This document shows positions 47,590 through 56,460 of a stretch of 64,000 bases of DNA, one piece after another. The stretch is from Bacillus multifaciens (GTDB taxonomy: Bacteria > Bacillota > Bacilli > Bacillales > Bacillaceae_G). Position numbers and translations under genes: made by a program. The notes below the pieces were generated by a model. It saw only the letters and a program-made list of their open reading frames with translations. It did no database searches and was not told where the DNA came from. Position 1 is the stretch's first letter. Every line of letters starts with the position of its first letter. Where the stretch lies: NCBI RefSeq assembly GCF_030756675.1, contig NZ_JAVBXD010000008.1, positions 62,001 to 126,000 of the forward strand, in the 5' to 3' direction.

Positions 47590-47628
47590 TAAAAAAGCCA
47601 CTATTAAGCACATTCTTAATAGTGGCTG
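47590..47628 (-). terminator. Terminator of dacB-spmA-spmB
   Basis: AGCCACTATTAAG / CTTAATAGTGGCT followed by TTTTTATGG on the minus strand, about 45 bases past spmB. Confidence 0.8.
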
Positions 47629-47673
47629 TATCCGTATTATAGTCTAATTTGAATTAAAAATGAATCATTATTA

Positions 47674-48201
47674 CTAAAACATAAGTGAAACAAATACAAT
47701 TGAGCACACAATCCCAATTAAATCAGCAAATAATCCTACCTTTAAAGCATCGCCCATTTTCCGAATCCCAATCGCTCCAAAATAAACTGTTAAAATATAA
47801 AAGGTTGTATCTGTACTTCCTTGCATCGTAGACGCGAGTCTCCCAATAAACGAATCTGGTCCATATGTAGCAATTAAATCCGTTGTAATGCTTAGCCCTG
47901 CTGATCCAGAAATAGGACGAATAAGAGCAAGAGGCACAATTTCTGCTGGCACATGGATAGTATCTAACATTGGTTTCATTACATGTATCATTGCATCTAA
48001 CGCGCCAGAAGCTCGAAAAATTGAAATAGAAACAAGCATACCAACCATAAATGGCAAAATAGATACCGCAATTTGAATTCCTTCTTTCCCGCCCTCTACA
48101 AATGATTCATACGTCGGTACTTTTTTTATCGTCCCATATAATAGAATAAATCCAATAACACATGGAATAACCCATAAAGAAATCGTATTAACGAGGCTCA
48201 T
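47674..48201 (-). CDS. spmB: Spore maturation protein B
   Basis: A 175-aa membrane protein with five to six helices of the nucleoside-transporter-gate family; RPISGSAGLSITTDLIATYG is the conserved core. With SpmA it is needed for full spore core dehydration in B. subtilis. It starts in the last codons of spmA (four-base overlap). Confidence 0.94.
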   Translation of the reverse strand: MSLVNTISLWVIPCVIGFILLYGTIKKVPTYESFVEGGKEGIQIAVSILPFMVGMLVSISIFRASGALDAMIHVMKPMLDTIHVPAEIVPLALIRPISGSAGLSITTDLIATYGPDSFIGRLASTMQGSTDTTFYILTVYFGAIGIRKMGDALKVGLFADLIGIVCSIVFVSLMF

Positions 48202-48794
48202 TTTTTCTTCCCCTTTCTACTTCTTCTTCGGTAAAAATAACGATCAATCCATATTGCTCCAATCATAGATAAAACCTGGGCGATAAACGTTACGCCTACA
48301 ATCTCAGTTGGATTTGCAGAATGATACGTCATCCGAATCGAAATAACAGTAGTGGGAATAAGTGTAATAGCTGATGTATTTAAAGCAAGAAATGTTATCA
48401 TAGAGCGGCTCGCAAAGTCTCTTCCTCCATTTAACTCCTTTAAATGTTCCATTGCTTTAATCCCAAGTGGTGTGGCTGCATTCCCTAGTCCAAAAAAGTT
48501 TGCCATCATATTAGATAAGATAAAACCCAGTGCTGGATGATTCTTCGGAACTTCTGGAAACAGTTTTTTTGCAAGAGGCATAAACAATGCAACAAGTTTC
48601 TTTAGCAGACCCGCTTCCTCGGCAATCTTCATTAAGCCAAGCCAAAAAACAAGAACACTAATTAGCCCGATACAAATGGTTACAGCATTTTTTGAGCCAT
48701 CGAAAACCGCTTTATTCACCTCGTCCATCGTTCCATTAAACATTGCATATACAATACCAATTACCGCCATCGCAACCCATATAATATTAACCAT
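48198..48794 (-). CDS. spmA: Spore maturation protein A
   Basis: A 198-aa protein with four to five helices; the conserved FILSNMMANFFGLGNAATPLG is plain. It overlaps both dacB (upstream) and spmB (downstream), so the three are translated together, the arrangement known from B. subtilis where the operon is under sigma E. Confidence 0.94.
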   Translation of the reverse strand: MVNIIWVAMAVIGIVYAMFNGTMDEVNKAVFDGSKNAVTICIGLISVLVFWLGLMKIAEEAGLLKKLVALFMPLAKKLFPEVPKNHPALGFILSNMMANFFGLGNAATPLGIKAMEHLKELNGGRDFASRSMITFLALNTSAITLIPTTVISIRMTYHSANPTEIVGVTFIAQVLSMIGAIWIDRYFYRRRSRKGKKK

Positions 48795-49908
48795 CTACTT
48801 CCACACCTAACATGTGAGAAAATACTTCTTTAAAATCTTTCCAAAACAAACCTGTAGTCACAATAAGTTTCCGTTTACTATAAAAAAGATTACGCTCTCC
48901 AACTTCTTCATCATTTAAATAGGCAACGGCACGCCCTACTTTTTCTCCATCTATCAGTTTGGCTGATTTATCAAATTCGATTTTCAACGTGACCTTTTTA
49001 GCTTCCTCTTCCGTTAGTGGCACTAATAAATCATTTTTCGTATATATATGATTTGTATACTTTTTGTCTTGCAGTTCAGAAAGGGGCCCCTTCGCTACTA
49101 CCGTAGTTGCTGTATATTGTTTAAATCCTTCATTAAATAAGTACATATGATCATCCCAATCACTCGAAGCTTGCAATGTTACAACAATCAAATCTAGGCC
49201 ACCCTTTGATGCAGTCGTTACAAGTGTGCGCCCTGCCTTTTTCGTAAATCCAGTTTTCCCTCCTGTTGCATACTCGTACATAGAAGTAACAAGCTTATGT
49301 TTATTTTTCCATGGATAGTCCCATGCTTCAGACTGATACGTTTTCGTTCCAAAAATTTTACGAAATGCCTCATTTTCCATAGCATACCTTGTTAACAGTG
49401 CCATATCATATGCTGAAGAATAATGTGTTCCATCTCCGTCTAAACCATGTGGATTAGAAAAATGTGTATCCTTCATTCCAATTTGTGCTGCTTTTTCATT
49501 CATTAAATAAACGAATCCATCTATACTCCCACCAACATATTCTGCAATTGCCTGAGCTGAATCATTTCCAGAGCGCAGCATTAAACCATATACTAAATCT
49601 TCCAACGGTACTTTCTGTCCTGGTTTTAAGTAAATCGCTGACCCTTCCACCCGAACTGCTGTATTACTAATGGGTACCTTTTCTTTCATTTTCCCTGATT
49701 CGGCCGCTAAAAGTGCGGTCATAATTTTTGTAATACTTGCGATTTTTTCAGATTCATGCTCTAACTTTCCATATAATACACGCCCCGAATGTTGTTCCAT
49801 CAACACAGCATTACGCGCACTAACATTTTTCATTTGCGCATATGTATCATGTGGCAACATACTTGCACATATTATAATAAGTACAATGACAATCCATCTT
49901 CTTCGCAT
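48787..49908 (-). CDS. dacB: Sporulation D-alanyl-D-alanine carboxypeptidase (PBP5*)
   Basis: A 373-aa low-molecular-weight penicillin-binding protein that trims cortex peptides and so sets cortex cross-linking. Signal peptide at 1-24; catalytic motifs SITK (ASITKIMTALL), SGN (RSGNDSAQAIAEYVG) and KTG (TGGKTGFTKKAGRT); C-terminal domain with an amphipathic end. Start ATG 49908 behind AAGGACGTGAAT; 35 in-frame codons upstream have no ribosome site. Operon with spmAB. Confidence 0.94.
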   Translation of the reverse strand: MRRRWIVIVLIIICASMLPHDTYAQMKNVSARNAVLMEQHSGRVLYGKLEHESEKIASITKIMTALLAAESGKMKEKVPISNTAVRVEGSAIYLKPGQKVPLEDLVYGLMLRSGNDSAQAIAEYVGGSIDGFVYLMNEKAAQIGMKDTHFSNPHGLDGDGTHYSSAYDMALLTRYAMENEAFRKIFGTKTYQSEAWDYPWKNKHKLVTSMYEYATGGKTGFTKKAGRTLVTTASKGGLDLIVVTLQASSDWDDHMYLFNEGFKQYTATTVVAKGPLSELQDKKYTNHIYTKNDLLVPLTEEEAKKVTLKIEFDKSAKLIDGEKVGRAVAYLNDEEVGERNLFYSKRKLIVTTGLFWKDFKEVFSHMLGVEVDG

Positions 49909-50013
49909 ATATTCACGTCCTTTTTGGAACTTTTTGTACAAGTGTATGCTTGGACCTTTAAAATATGAATGGAAGTTGATAGAGTGACTAACTGCATAAG
50001 AATAAACAAACAA

Positions 50014-50040
50014 CTAAAAAAGACGCATTGTGATGCGTCT
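50014..50040 (-). terminator. Terminator at the end of sodF
   Basis: AGACGCAT / ATGCGTCT with a four-base loop and TTTTTAG on the minus strand; the stem contains the sodF stop codon. Confidence 0.8.
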
Positions 50041-50953
50041 AATATGGTATCCACTGTAAATTTTTTGCACTTTCAAATCTTTTCTCTACATCTCCCCAAT
50101 TGACAATATTCCACCAATTTTTAATATATTCTTCTTTTCGATTTTGATACTGTAAATAATATGCATGCTCCCAAACATCCAGTACTAATAGAGGTATTGT
50201 ATCCCACTGCGTAAATAATTGATGAAGTGTACTTTGTAAAATTTCTAATCGTCCGGAACGAGGTGCCCAAACGAGAATGGCCCAGCCTGACCCTTCCACC
50301 TTCGCTGCTGCTTCTGTAAAATGTTTTTGAAAACGTAAATAACTCCCAAAATCTTTTTCAATTTGCCTTGATAAGTCTCCATGCGGGCTACCACCACCCT
50401 CTTTTTTCATGTTGTTCCAAAAAATAGTGTGTAAATAATGTCCCGAACCATGGAAGGCAGCTTCTCTCTCCCAATGCTTTATTAAATCAAATTGATTTGT
50501 TTTTCTCGCCTCTGCCATCATCTGCTCCGCTTTATTCAATCCTTCTACATAACTACGATGATGCTTATCGTGGTGCAGCATCATAATTTCCCGTGAGATA
50601 TAAGGCTCTAGCGCATTATACGGATACGGAAGCGGCGGCAAGGTATGTCCGCCAATTGGTACAGAAGCTTCTGTATAATTTCTTTCATATAAAACATATT
50701 GTTCTGAGTCAGGCATTAACGCTTCTTGTAAGTAGTGTTGAATATGTTCAACATCATCACTAATTTCATAAACAAATTCAGCATCGTAGTCATATTCATT
50801 TTCTTTTATCCGATCTAATAGCATTTGAATTTTATATGCAAGCATATGAACATCATACACTTCTGTTGCCCGGCTATCTAATACGTGGAGAACACTTTCA
50901 CACCAATTTTCAACTTCATGAAAGTAATCAGTGAACACTTCTTGCTGACTCAT
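50039..50953 (-). CDS. sodF: Fe/Mn superoxide dismutase with N-terminal extension (SodF type)
   Basis: A 304-aa enzyme; ordinary bacterial SODs have about 200 residues. Residues 1-95 form an extra helical, acidic domain (VENWCESVLHVLDSRATEVY), and the SOD fold starts at HTLPPLPYPYNALEPYISRE. Metal ligands are in MLHHDKHHRSYVEGLN, SGHYLHTIFWNN and the DVWEHAYYLQYQNRKEEYIK motif. B. subtilis SodF has a similar long N terminus. RBS GGAGGTGTC before ATG. The place between dacB and ypuI is a difference from B. subtilis. Confidence 0.88.
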   Translation of the reverse strand: MSQQEVFTDYFHEVENWCESVLHVLDSRATEVYDVHMLAYKIQMLLDRIKENEYDYDAEFVYEISDDVEHIQHYLQEALMPDSEQYVLYERNYTEASVPIGGHTLPPLPYPYNALEPYISREIMMLHHDKHHRSYVEGLNKAEQMMAEARKTNQFDLIKHWEREAAFHGSGHYLHTIFWNNMKKEGGGSPHGDLSRQIEKDFGSYLRFQKHFTEAAAKVEGSGWAILVWAPRSGRLEILQSTLHQLFTQWDTIPLLVLDVWEHAYYLQYQNRKEEYIKNWWNIVNWGDVEKRFESAKNLQWIPY

Positions 50954-51020
50954 ATGACACCTCCATCAATATATCCTCTTTAAATGTATTCCAAATTACG
51001 AGCGTATATGACGGTTCGAA

Positions 51021-51053
51021 AAGCAAAAGAAGCTAGGAGTTCCCTAGCTTCTT
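51021..51053 (-). terminator. Terminator of ypuI
   Basis: AAGAAGCTAGG / CCTAGCTTCTT with a five-base loop, followed by TTGCTTTT on the minus strand. Confidence 0.75.
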
Positions 51054-51060
51054 ACAGTCG

Positions 51061-51552
51061 TTAATATTTTTGTATCATTTTCGTTTGATAGTCTGTCTCA
51101 TAATATTCTAGTTCTTCGCGCAACATTTGAAAATTCCCTTCTAGCTCTTTCATCATTTGTTCAATAGAAAAAGGAGGTTGTTTTTGAAACACAATTGAAT
51201 TCTTTCCCGTATAAGCTGATCGACTATTTTCATACCAATGATCATTTTTTGGTGAAAAAAACTCTGCAATTACTTGATGATAAATTTTATATAACGTTCT
51301 TTCCGCTGCATTTTTTCGAAACGGCGTATTATTCAGTAATACGCCACAAGCATCTAAACCTTCTTCACAAAATACAAGCAAGCGCCGAATGGAAGCTAAC
51401 AATCCAGCAAAATATTGCTCATCGCCTTCTGGTGTTTCTTCTAATAATAAAGGTAACGAATGATAGTTTACATATTTTGTGATCACTTCAACTACTTCTC
51501 CCAAGAAAACAGTTACTTGCTGCGTTTGGTTTTCAACCATTAAATTGGACAT
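51061..51552 (-). CDS. ypuI: YpuI-like protein (DUF3907)
   Basis: A 163-aa soluble helical protein beginning MSNLMVENQTQQVTVFLGEV; the stretch SAYTGKNSIVFQKQPP is typical of the YpuI/DUF3907 family as I know it. ATG at 51552 lies behind GGGGGGAG; an in-frame extension of seven codons precedes it without a site. Next to the spm operon as in B. subtilis. Function unknown. Confidence 0.8.
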   Translation of the reverse strand: MSNLMVENQTQQVTVFLGEVVEVITKYVNYHSLPLLLEETPEGDEQYFAGLLASIRRLLVFCEEGLDACGVLLNNTPFRKNAAERTLYKIYHQVIAEFFSPKNDHWYENSRSAYTGKNSIVFQKQPPFSIEQMMKELEGNFQMLREELEYYETDYQTKMIQKY

Positions 51553-51874
51553 GCTAGTTACTCCCCCCACCATTTAAACTGATTTTTAAAGCTAATTTTT
51601 CTGTTATGTATTTATTCTGAATCAGTTTCTTGACAACATGTCTTACCATTATTGTTTCTTTATCAAAATATACGCAAAAGTCTTTTAAGGTATTAATATG
51701 TTTTGATTTTCGATTTTAAAAACAGATTTCCTTCAAAAGAAATAAATTCTTTCAAAAAATCTTTTACATTAAGATTACAACTAAAATTTCAATGAATTTT
51801 TCTTTTTATTTTTATTGAAGTTTGTCATAATAAAACTATTGCCTCAGTTTTCTTATACAAGGAGAGTTGTCTTT
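51553..51874. other. Divergent leader region between ypuI and mprF
   Basis: 322 bases of very AT-rich DNA with no gene that I can support. It must hold both promoters; TTGACA words occur (near 51630) but none has a convincing -10 partner. No repeat element. Confidence 0.5.
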
Positions 51875-54448
51875 ATGTCGTTTTCATGGAAACGTATATT
51901 ACAAATTGGAAAATTTATTTTCCCCTTTGTTGTATTAACAATTGTATTTTTTCAAGCACGAAAAGAACTATCTGGTATTTCATTTCGAGAAGCAGTTGAA
52001 ACAATTAAGCATATTCCACCTGGTGGTTTTTTCTTAGCTGTTACGCTCGGTGCATTAGCTGTTGCTACAATGTTTTTTTATGATTTTGTTATGCTGCGGC
52101 ATTTACAAGCTGATATCCCAGTTAAAAAGATTTTCCGTATTTCTTGGACTGCTAATACATTCAATGGATTTATAGGATTTGGTGGTCTTGTCGGGGCAGG
52201 TATAAGGACTATGTTATATCGGCCTTATGTACAGGAAAATGGTAAACTTATTCGAAGTATCGCCTGGATGACAACGGCCTTTATTAACGGACTAGCATTA
52301 TTATCTTTTCTCGGCCTGATTGGGGTATTAGATACAAGATTCATTTTACATGAAAAACCTTGGCTATGGCCTGTTTTCATCTTTTTTGCTCTTTTTGTCC
52401 CATTATACATAGGTATTTCGAAAATAAAAAATCGCAAACAAAAAAAAGAAGAGCAACAAGTAGAAAAAAATCCAACTGTCCTCTATTCATTAGTTTCATT
52501 AGTAGAGTGGGTATCAGCGGGCATAGTAATGTATGTCATCTTACTTCTATTCGGAATTGAAATAGAGTTCCATAAATTTCTTGGTGTATATGTCATTGCA
52601 GCTCTCGCTGGCGTTGTGAGTCTTGTACCAGGGGGGCTTGGTTCCTTTGATCTTGTTTTCTTAACAGGGATTGGACAATTCGGCGTAGATACAGGTGTAT
52701 TACTCCCTGCTATGTTACTATACCGCCTTGTATATTATATTTTACCGTTTGGTCTCGGTTTAATTTTTGCAGCATTTGAAATGACAGGAGCTGCTTTAAA
52801 GAAATTTGAAGATAAACCGTTCATCGCACCTGCCCTCGAAACAACCGGAGTCATTTGGTCGTTGCAACGTGATTTTCTAGGAAAACTCGGTTCTTGGGCA
52901 TCTGCAGCATTAACAATTTTCGCAGGACTTATGGTGATTTTTTCTACCATTTTCCCAACAAGTATTGAACGGGCTCATGCACTTCATATTTTAGTTCCTA
53001 AACACCTTATACAAATTTCCTTTAGTCTATCACTAACATTTGGTATCTTACTCGTTATTTTATCCCGCGGGATTTATCACGGAACAAAACGTTCCTATTA
53101 TATGACGATGGTATCTCTTATCGGTGCCGCGATTTTCAATACACTAAAAGGAATTGACTTAGAAGAAACCTTTATCTTACTCATCGTACTCACTGTACTA
53201 TATATGATTCGCAAACGGTTTGTTCGGGAAAAAATGGCGGTTTCATTCTCAGATATAATAAAAGTTTGTCTCTTTATACTTATTACATTATATCTTTACA
53301 AAAATCTTGGGGTACAATTTGCACAAGCCAAAGAAGTATTTAAACCTGATTTTGTTGTTCGTAATATTAAACAAGTACAACGCAGTGCCATTGCAGCAGC
53401 TTTTTTTGTACCAAGTTTTCTGCTAATTGGTTCTTTGATTGCCAATCGTTTCAAAAATAAATTTCCCGGGCAACAAGCCAATACGGCACGACTACAACAC
53501 TTTTTAGATGAACACGGTGGAAACGTGCTAAGTCACCTTGGTTTTTTAGGAGATAAACAATTCTTTTTCAGCAGCGACGGAAAAGCAATGATTCAGTTTT
53601 CTCTTGCAGGTAAACGCCTTATTGTACTCGGTGATCCCATTGGACAACCCTCTTCTTTCCGTAAAGTTTTAGAAGAATTTCTAACAGATGCGGATCGTTT
53701 CGGATATATTTGTGTATTTTATCAAATTGAAAGTAAATGGATGAGTTTATATCATGATTTTGGTTATAACTTCTTCAAACTTGGTGAAGAAGCCGTTGTC
53801 GATTTGAATGATTTCACAATTACAGGAAAAAAACGAGCTGGATTGCGGGCAACTTTCAATCGTTTCGAACGAGAAGGTTATACTTTTGCAATTCACGAAC
53901 CATCATTTTCAGATGAATTGTTTGATGAACTAAAAAAGGTATCAGATGCATGGCTTGGGGGAAAAAAAGAAAAAAGCTTCTCTCTTGGCTATTTTGATCG
54001 TGATTATATAAACCGTGCGCCCATCGCAACTCTCTCTGATGCTGATGGGAAAATTATTGCCTTTACAACATTTATGCCTGTATACCAAGATGGTGAATTA
54101 TCTGTTGATTTAATGCGTTATTACCCTGACGCACCAGGCGGAATTATGGATGCTATGTTCATTCATCTATTCCAATGGGCAAAAGAACACGGCTATCACT
54201 GCTTTAATATTGGAATGGCTCCGCTATCTAATGTTGGATTATCAGTGCAATCATTTTGGTCAGAGCGCGTTGCAGCAGCCATTTTTAATAACGTTCGTTA
54301 TACATATAGCTTTAGCGGCCTGCGACATTTCAAAGAAAAGTATAAACCAACATGGAGCGGGAAGTATTTAGCATTTCGGAAAAATCATTCCTTACCAATT
54401 ACGATGCTCGCTGTAACAAAATTAATAGGCAAGCGAAAAGACAGCTAA
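51875..54448 (+). CDS. mprF: Phosphatidylglycerol lysyltransferase/flippase MprF
   Basis: An 857-aa protein that makes lysyl-phosphatidylglycerol from Lys-tRNA and moves it to the outer leaflet, lowering surface charge and giving resistance to cationic peptides. About the first 520 residues are membrane-spanning flippase (NTFNGFIGFGGLVGAGIRTM, SLVPGGLGSFDLVFLTGI); the C-terminal third is the GNAT-type synthase (ANTARLQHFLDEHGGNVLSH, FNIGMAPLSNVGLS). ATG 51875 behind AAGGAGAGTTG. Its C terminus KRKDS is encoded within a perfect palindrome shared with the convergent gene. Confidence 0.95.
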   Translation: MSFSWKRILQIGKFIFPFVVLTIVFFQARKELSGISFREAVETIKHIPPGGFFLAVTLGALAVATMFFYDFVMLRHLQADIPVKKIFRISWTANTFNGFIGFGGLVGAGIRTMLYRPYVQENGKLIRSIAWMTTAFINGLALLSFLGLIGVLDTRFILHEKPWLWPVFIFFALFVPLYIGISKIKNRKQKKEEQQVEKNPTVLYSLVSLVEWVSAGIVMYVILLLFGIEIEFHKFLGVYVIAALAGVVSLVPGGLGSFDLVFLTGIGQFGVDTGVLLPAMLLYRLVYYILPFGLGLIFAAFEMTGAALKKFEDKPFIAPALETTGVIWSLQRDFLGKLGSWASAALTIFAGLMVIFSTIFPTSIERAHALHILVPKHLIQISFSLSLTFGILLVILSRGIYHGTKRSYYMTMVSLIGAAIFNTLKGIDLEETFILLIVLTVLYMIRKRFVREKMAVSFSDIIKVCLFILITLYLYKNLGVQFAQAKEVFKPDFVVRNIKQVQRSAIAAAFFVPSFLLIGSLIANRFKNKFPGQQANTARLQHFLDEHGGNVLSHLGFLGDKQFFFSSDGKAMIQFSLAGKRLIVLGDPIGQPSSFRKVLEEFLTDADRFGYICVFYQIESKWMSLYHDFGYNFFKLGEEAVVDLNDFTITGKKRAGLRATFNRFEREGYTFAIHEPSFSDELFDELKKVSDAWLGGKKEKSFSLGYFDRDYINRAPIATLSDADGKIIAFTTFMPVYQDGELSVDLMRYYPDAPGGIMDAMFIHLFQWAKEHGYHCFNIGMAPLSNVGLSVQSFWSERVAAAIFNNVRYTYSFSGLRHFKEKYKPTWSGKYLAFRKNHSLPITMLAVTKLIGKRKDS

Positions 54449-54469
54449 CTTTTAGCTGTCTTTTCGCTT
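54431..54469. terminator. Bidirectional terminator made of two convergent stop regions
   Basis: AAGCGAAAAGACAGCTAA and its exact complement are separated by three bases (18-bp arms). Each arm contains the last five codons and the stop of one of the two convergent genes; CTTTTCGC tracts flank the core, so it can act as a terminator both ways. Confidence 0.8.
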
Positions 54470-55225
54470 CTGAACTTGTAATGTAAACTGTTCTTCATAT
54501 TTCTTTCCATCTATATAAAAAGTGCCCCATATTTTATAAATCCCTTCACTTGGAAACGTAACGCGAAATTGTAATTGTTCTGCATCATTATTAGGAACAA
54601 CGTATAGAAAATGTTGTCGCCCTCCATCCACTATACGCAATTCAGCACGTTCTCCTGTATTTGAGCGAAACTTTATCTTTTGCCCTTTTCCTATTTGAAA
54701 TTGAAACGTTAATGTTTCTTCTTCATTCGGATGTAACGTACGAAATAAAAGCGATGTTTTGTAAGGACCAATATTTTTTGTTAATACCGTATCTACAGCA
54801 ATTGGGTTTTGTTTTTTTTCTACCATTTTATTTCCTACTACTATATTTTTTTCAGCAAACTGTTTTGTTGTATCCCCTGTTTCTTCATATAGAAAAATCG
54901 TATATTCTCCTTCTTTTTTAAACTGATGTGTAGCTTTATAAGAACCATTCCCAACAAAAGTTGGTCTTACTTGATACGATTGTGCTAGTTGCTTGTCCAC
55001 AATAAACATACGAATATGGTCGTTTACACCACGAATTTCAGCTCCTTTTTTATTTTGCAATTGAAATATAATATTCGTGATTTCATTTACATCCATATCA
55101 TGCAGTTGCCACTTCACTTGCTGTATCTGCCCTGTTGTTTCTTCACTGTTTTTATATTTTTTCATATAAAATCCCCCAAGAACAATAAGAAGCAACGCGA
55201 TAACTCCTATAATAACATTCTTCAT
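54452..55225 (-). CDS. Membrane-anchored beta-rich protein of unknown function (257 aa)
   Basis: An N-terminal hydrophobic anchor (about 4-22) is followed by two beta-sandwich-like halves, roughly 35-125 and 135-250. Each carries the pattern seen in YtkA/FixH-like domains (FKKEGEYTIFLYEETGD; FPSEGIYKIWGTFYIDGK). It is therefore probably an extracytoplasmic protein, but I cannot name the family with confidence and infer no function. RBS AGGTGATTTC before ATG. Convergent with mprF, sharing its terminator palindrome. Confidence 0.65.
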   Translation of the reverse strand: MKNVIIGVIALLLIVLGGFYMKKYKNSEETTGQIQQVKWQLHDMDVNEITNIIFQLQNKKGAEIRGVNDHIRMFIVDKQLAQSYQVRPTFVGNGSYKATHQFKKEGEYTIFLYEETGDTTKQFAEKNIVVGNKMVEKKQNPIAVDTVLTKNIGPYKTSLLFRTLHPNEEETLTFQFQIGKGQKIKFRSNTGERAELRIVDGGRQHFLYVVPNNDAEQLQFRVTFPSEGIYKIWGTFYIDGKKYEEQFTLQVQKRKDS

Positions 55226-55324
55226 GAAATCACCTATCTATTTTTTTGTAAATTGTAACATAATTCTGACTATTTTACACAAAAAAACATCTCCTTGAGT
55301 ACAATTATTTTATTCTTTCTGAAG

Positions 55325-55470
55325 CAGATCATAAATACTCTCTCCGAATAAAAGTTTCACTTGATGTCTTTATAAGTGAATATATAAATTCAAACTCCCA
55401 TCAAGGATATTTTCTTTCACCCACTCCCTTTACTTCTCACAAAATTTCAAGATGGAATCTTATTACCTCA
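55325..55470. other. Gap upstream of deoD with a possible repeat relic
   Basis: The 356-base gap 55226-55581 has no gene. AAGTTTCACTTGATG, AAACTCCCATCAAGG and TTTCAAGATGGAATCTTA resemble words of the second repeat family and can pair with each other. The deoD leader follows, with TAAGGAGG before its ATG. Confidence 0.35.
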
Positions 55471-55581
55471 AATAATTGGATAGATAGAAATACTCTATTG
55501 TAAACGCTCTACTTCGTGTATACTACAAAGTGAAGTAGATATTTAGTTATATTTGTTGTTACATAATAAGGAGGATTTTAT

Positions 55582-56289
55582 ATGAGTATTCATATCGGAG
55601 CAAAAGAAGGCGAAATTGCAGAATCTATTTTATTACCTGGGGATCCTTTACGTGCAAAATATATTGCAGAAAATTTCTTAGAAGATGTAACATGCTACAA
55701 CAATGTGCGCGGCATGCTAGGATTTACAGGAACATATAAAGGAAAACGTGTCTCTGTTCAAGGTACAGGTATGGGAGTTCCTTCTATTTCGATTTACGTA
55801 AACGAGCTAATCCAAAGCTATGGGGTAAAAAATTTAATCCGAGTTGGAACATGCGGTGCAATTCAAAAAGACGTTAAAGTACGTGATGTTATTATTGCAA
55901 TGACTGCTTGTACAGACTCTAACATCAATCGTTTAACATTCCCGGGATTTGATTTTGCCCCTTGTGCAAACTTTGATTTATTGAAGAAAGCATACGATGC
56001 TGGTATAGAAAAAGGGTTACACATCCGTGTTGGTAACGTCCTTACAGCCGACGTATTTTACCGTGAGAGCATGGATATGGTAAAAAAACTTGGAGAGTAC
56101 GGTGTATTAGCTGTTGAAATGGAAACAACTGCACTATATACATTAGCAGCAAAATACGGTGTAAATGCATTATCTGTCTTAACAGTAAGTGACCATATCT
56201 TTACTGGTGAAGAAACAACTGCTGAAGAACGTCAAACAACATTTAATGAAATGATTGAAATTGCATTAGATGCAGCAATCCAATCGTAA
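55582..56289 (+). CDS. deoD: Purine nucleoside phosphorylase, DeoD type
   Basis: A 235-aa hexameric-type phosphorylase that cleaves purine nucleosides with phosphate. Family motifs: [54 protein letters not shown] and [18 protein letters not shown] with the ribose-binding Glu, and [26 protein letters not shown]. Single-gene unit with its own terminator. Confidence 0.97.
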   Translation: MSIHIGAKEGEIAESILLPGDPLRAKYIAENFLEDVTCYNNVRGMLGFTGTYKGKRVSVQGTGMGVPSISIYVNELIQSYGVKNLIRVGTCGAIQKDVKVRDVIIAMTACTDSNINRLTFPGFDFAPCANFDLLKKAYDAGIEKGLHIRVGNVLTADVFYRESMDMVKKLGEYGVLAVEMETTALYTLAAKYGVNALSVLTVSDHIFTGEETTAEERQTTFNEMIEIALDAAIQS

Positions 56290-56296
56290 ACCCGAT

Positions 56297-56330
56297 AAGA
56301 ACTTGTCATACGTCTGGCAAGTTCTTTTTT
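56297..56330 (+). terminator. Terminator of deoD
   Basis: AAGAACTTG / CAAGTTCTT followed by TTTTATCC on the plus strand. Confidence 0.85.
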
Positions 56331-56460
56331 ATCCCTCTATTTATATGACTTTTTAAACTAAACTGTCTTAGTACGCGACAGATTTTCTCCCCCTATTATG
56401 TTTATTCATTTGCTATAATAAAATGACGATTATGGAATATACAGTTTATGAGGTGAAAAA

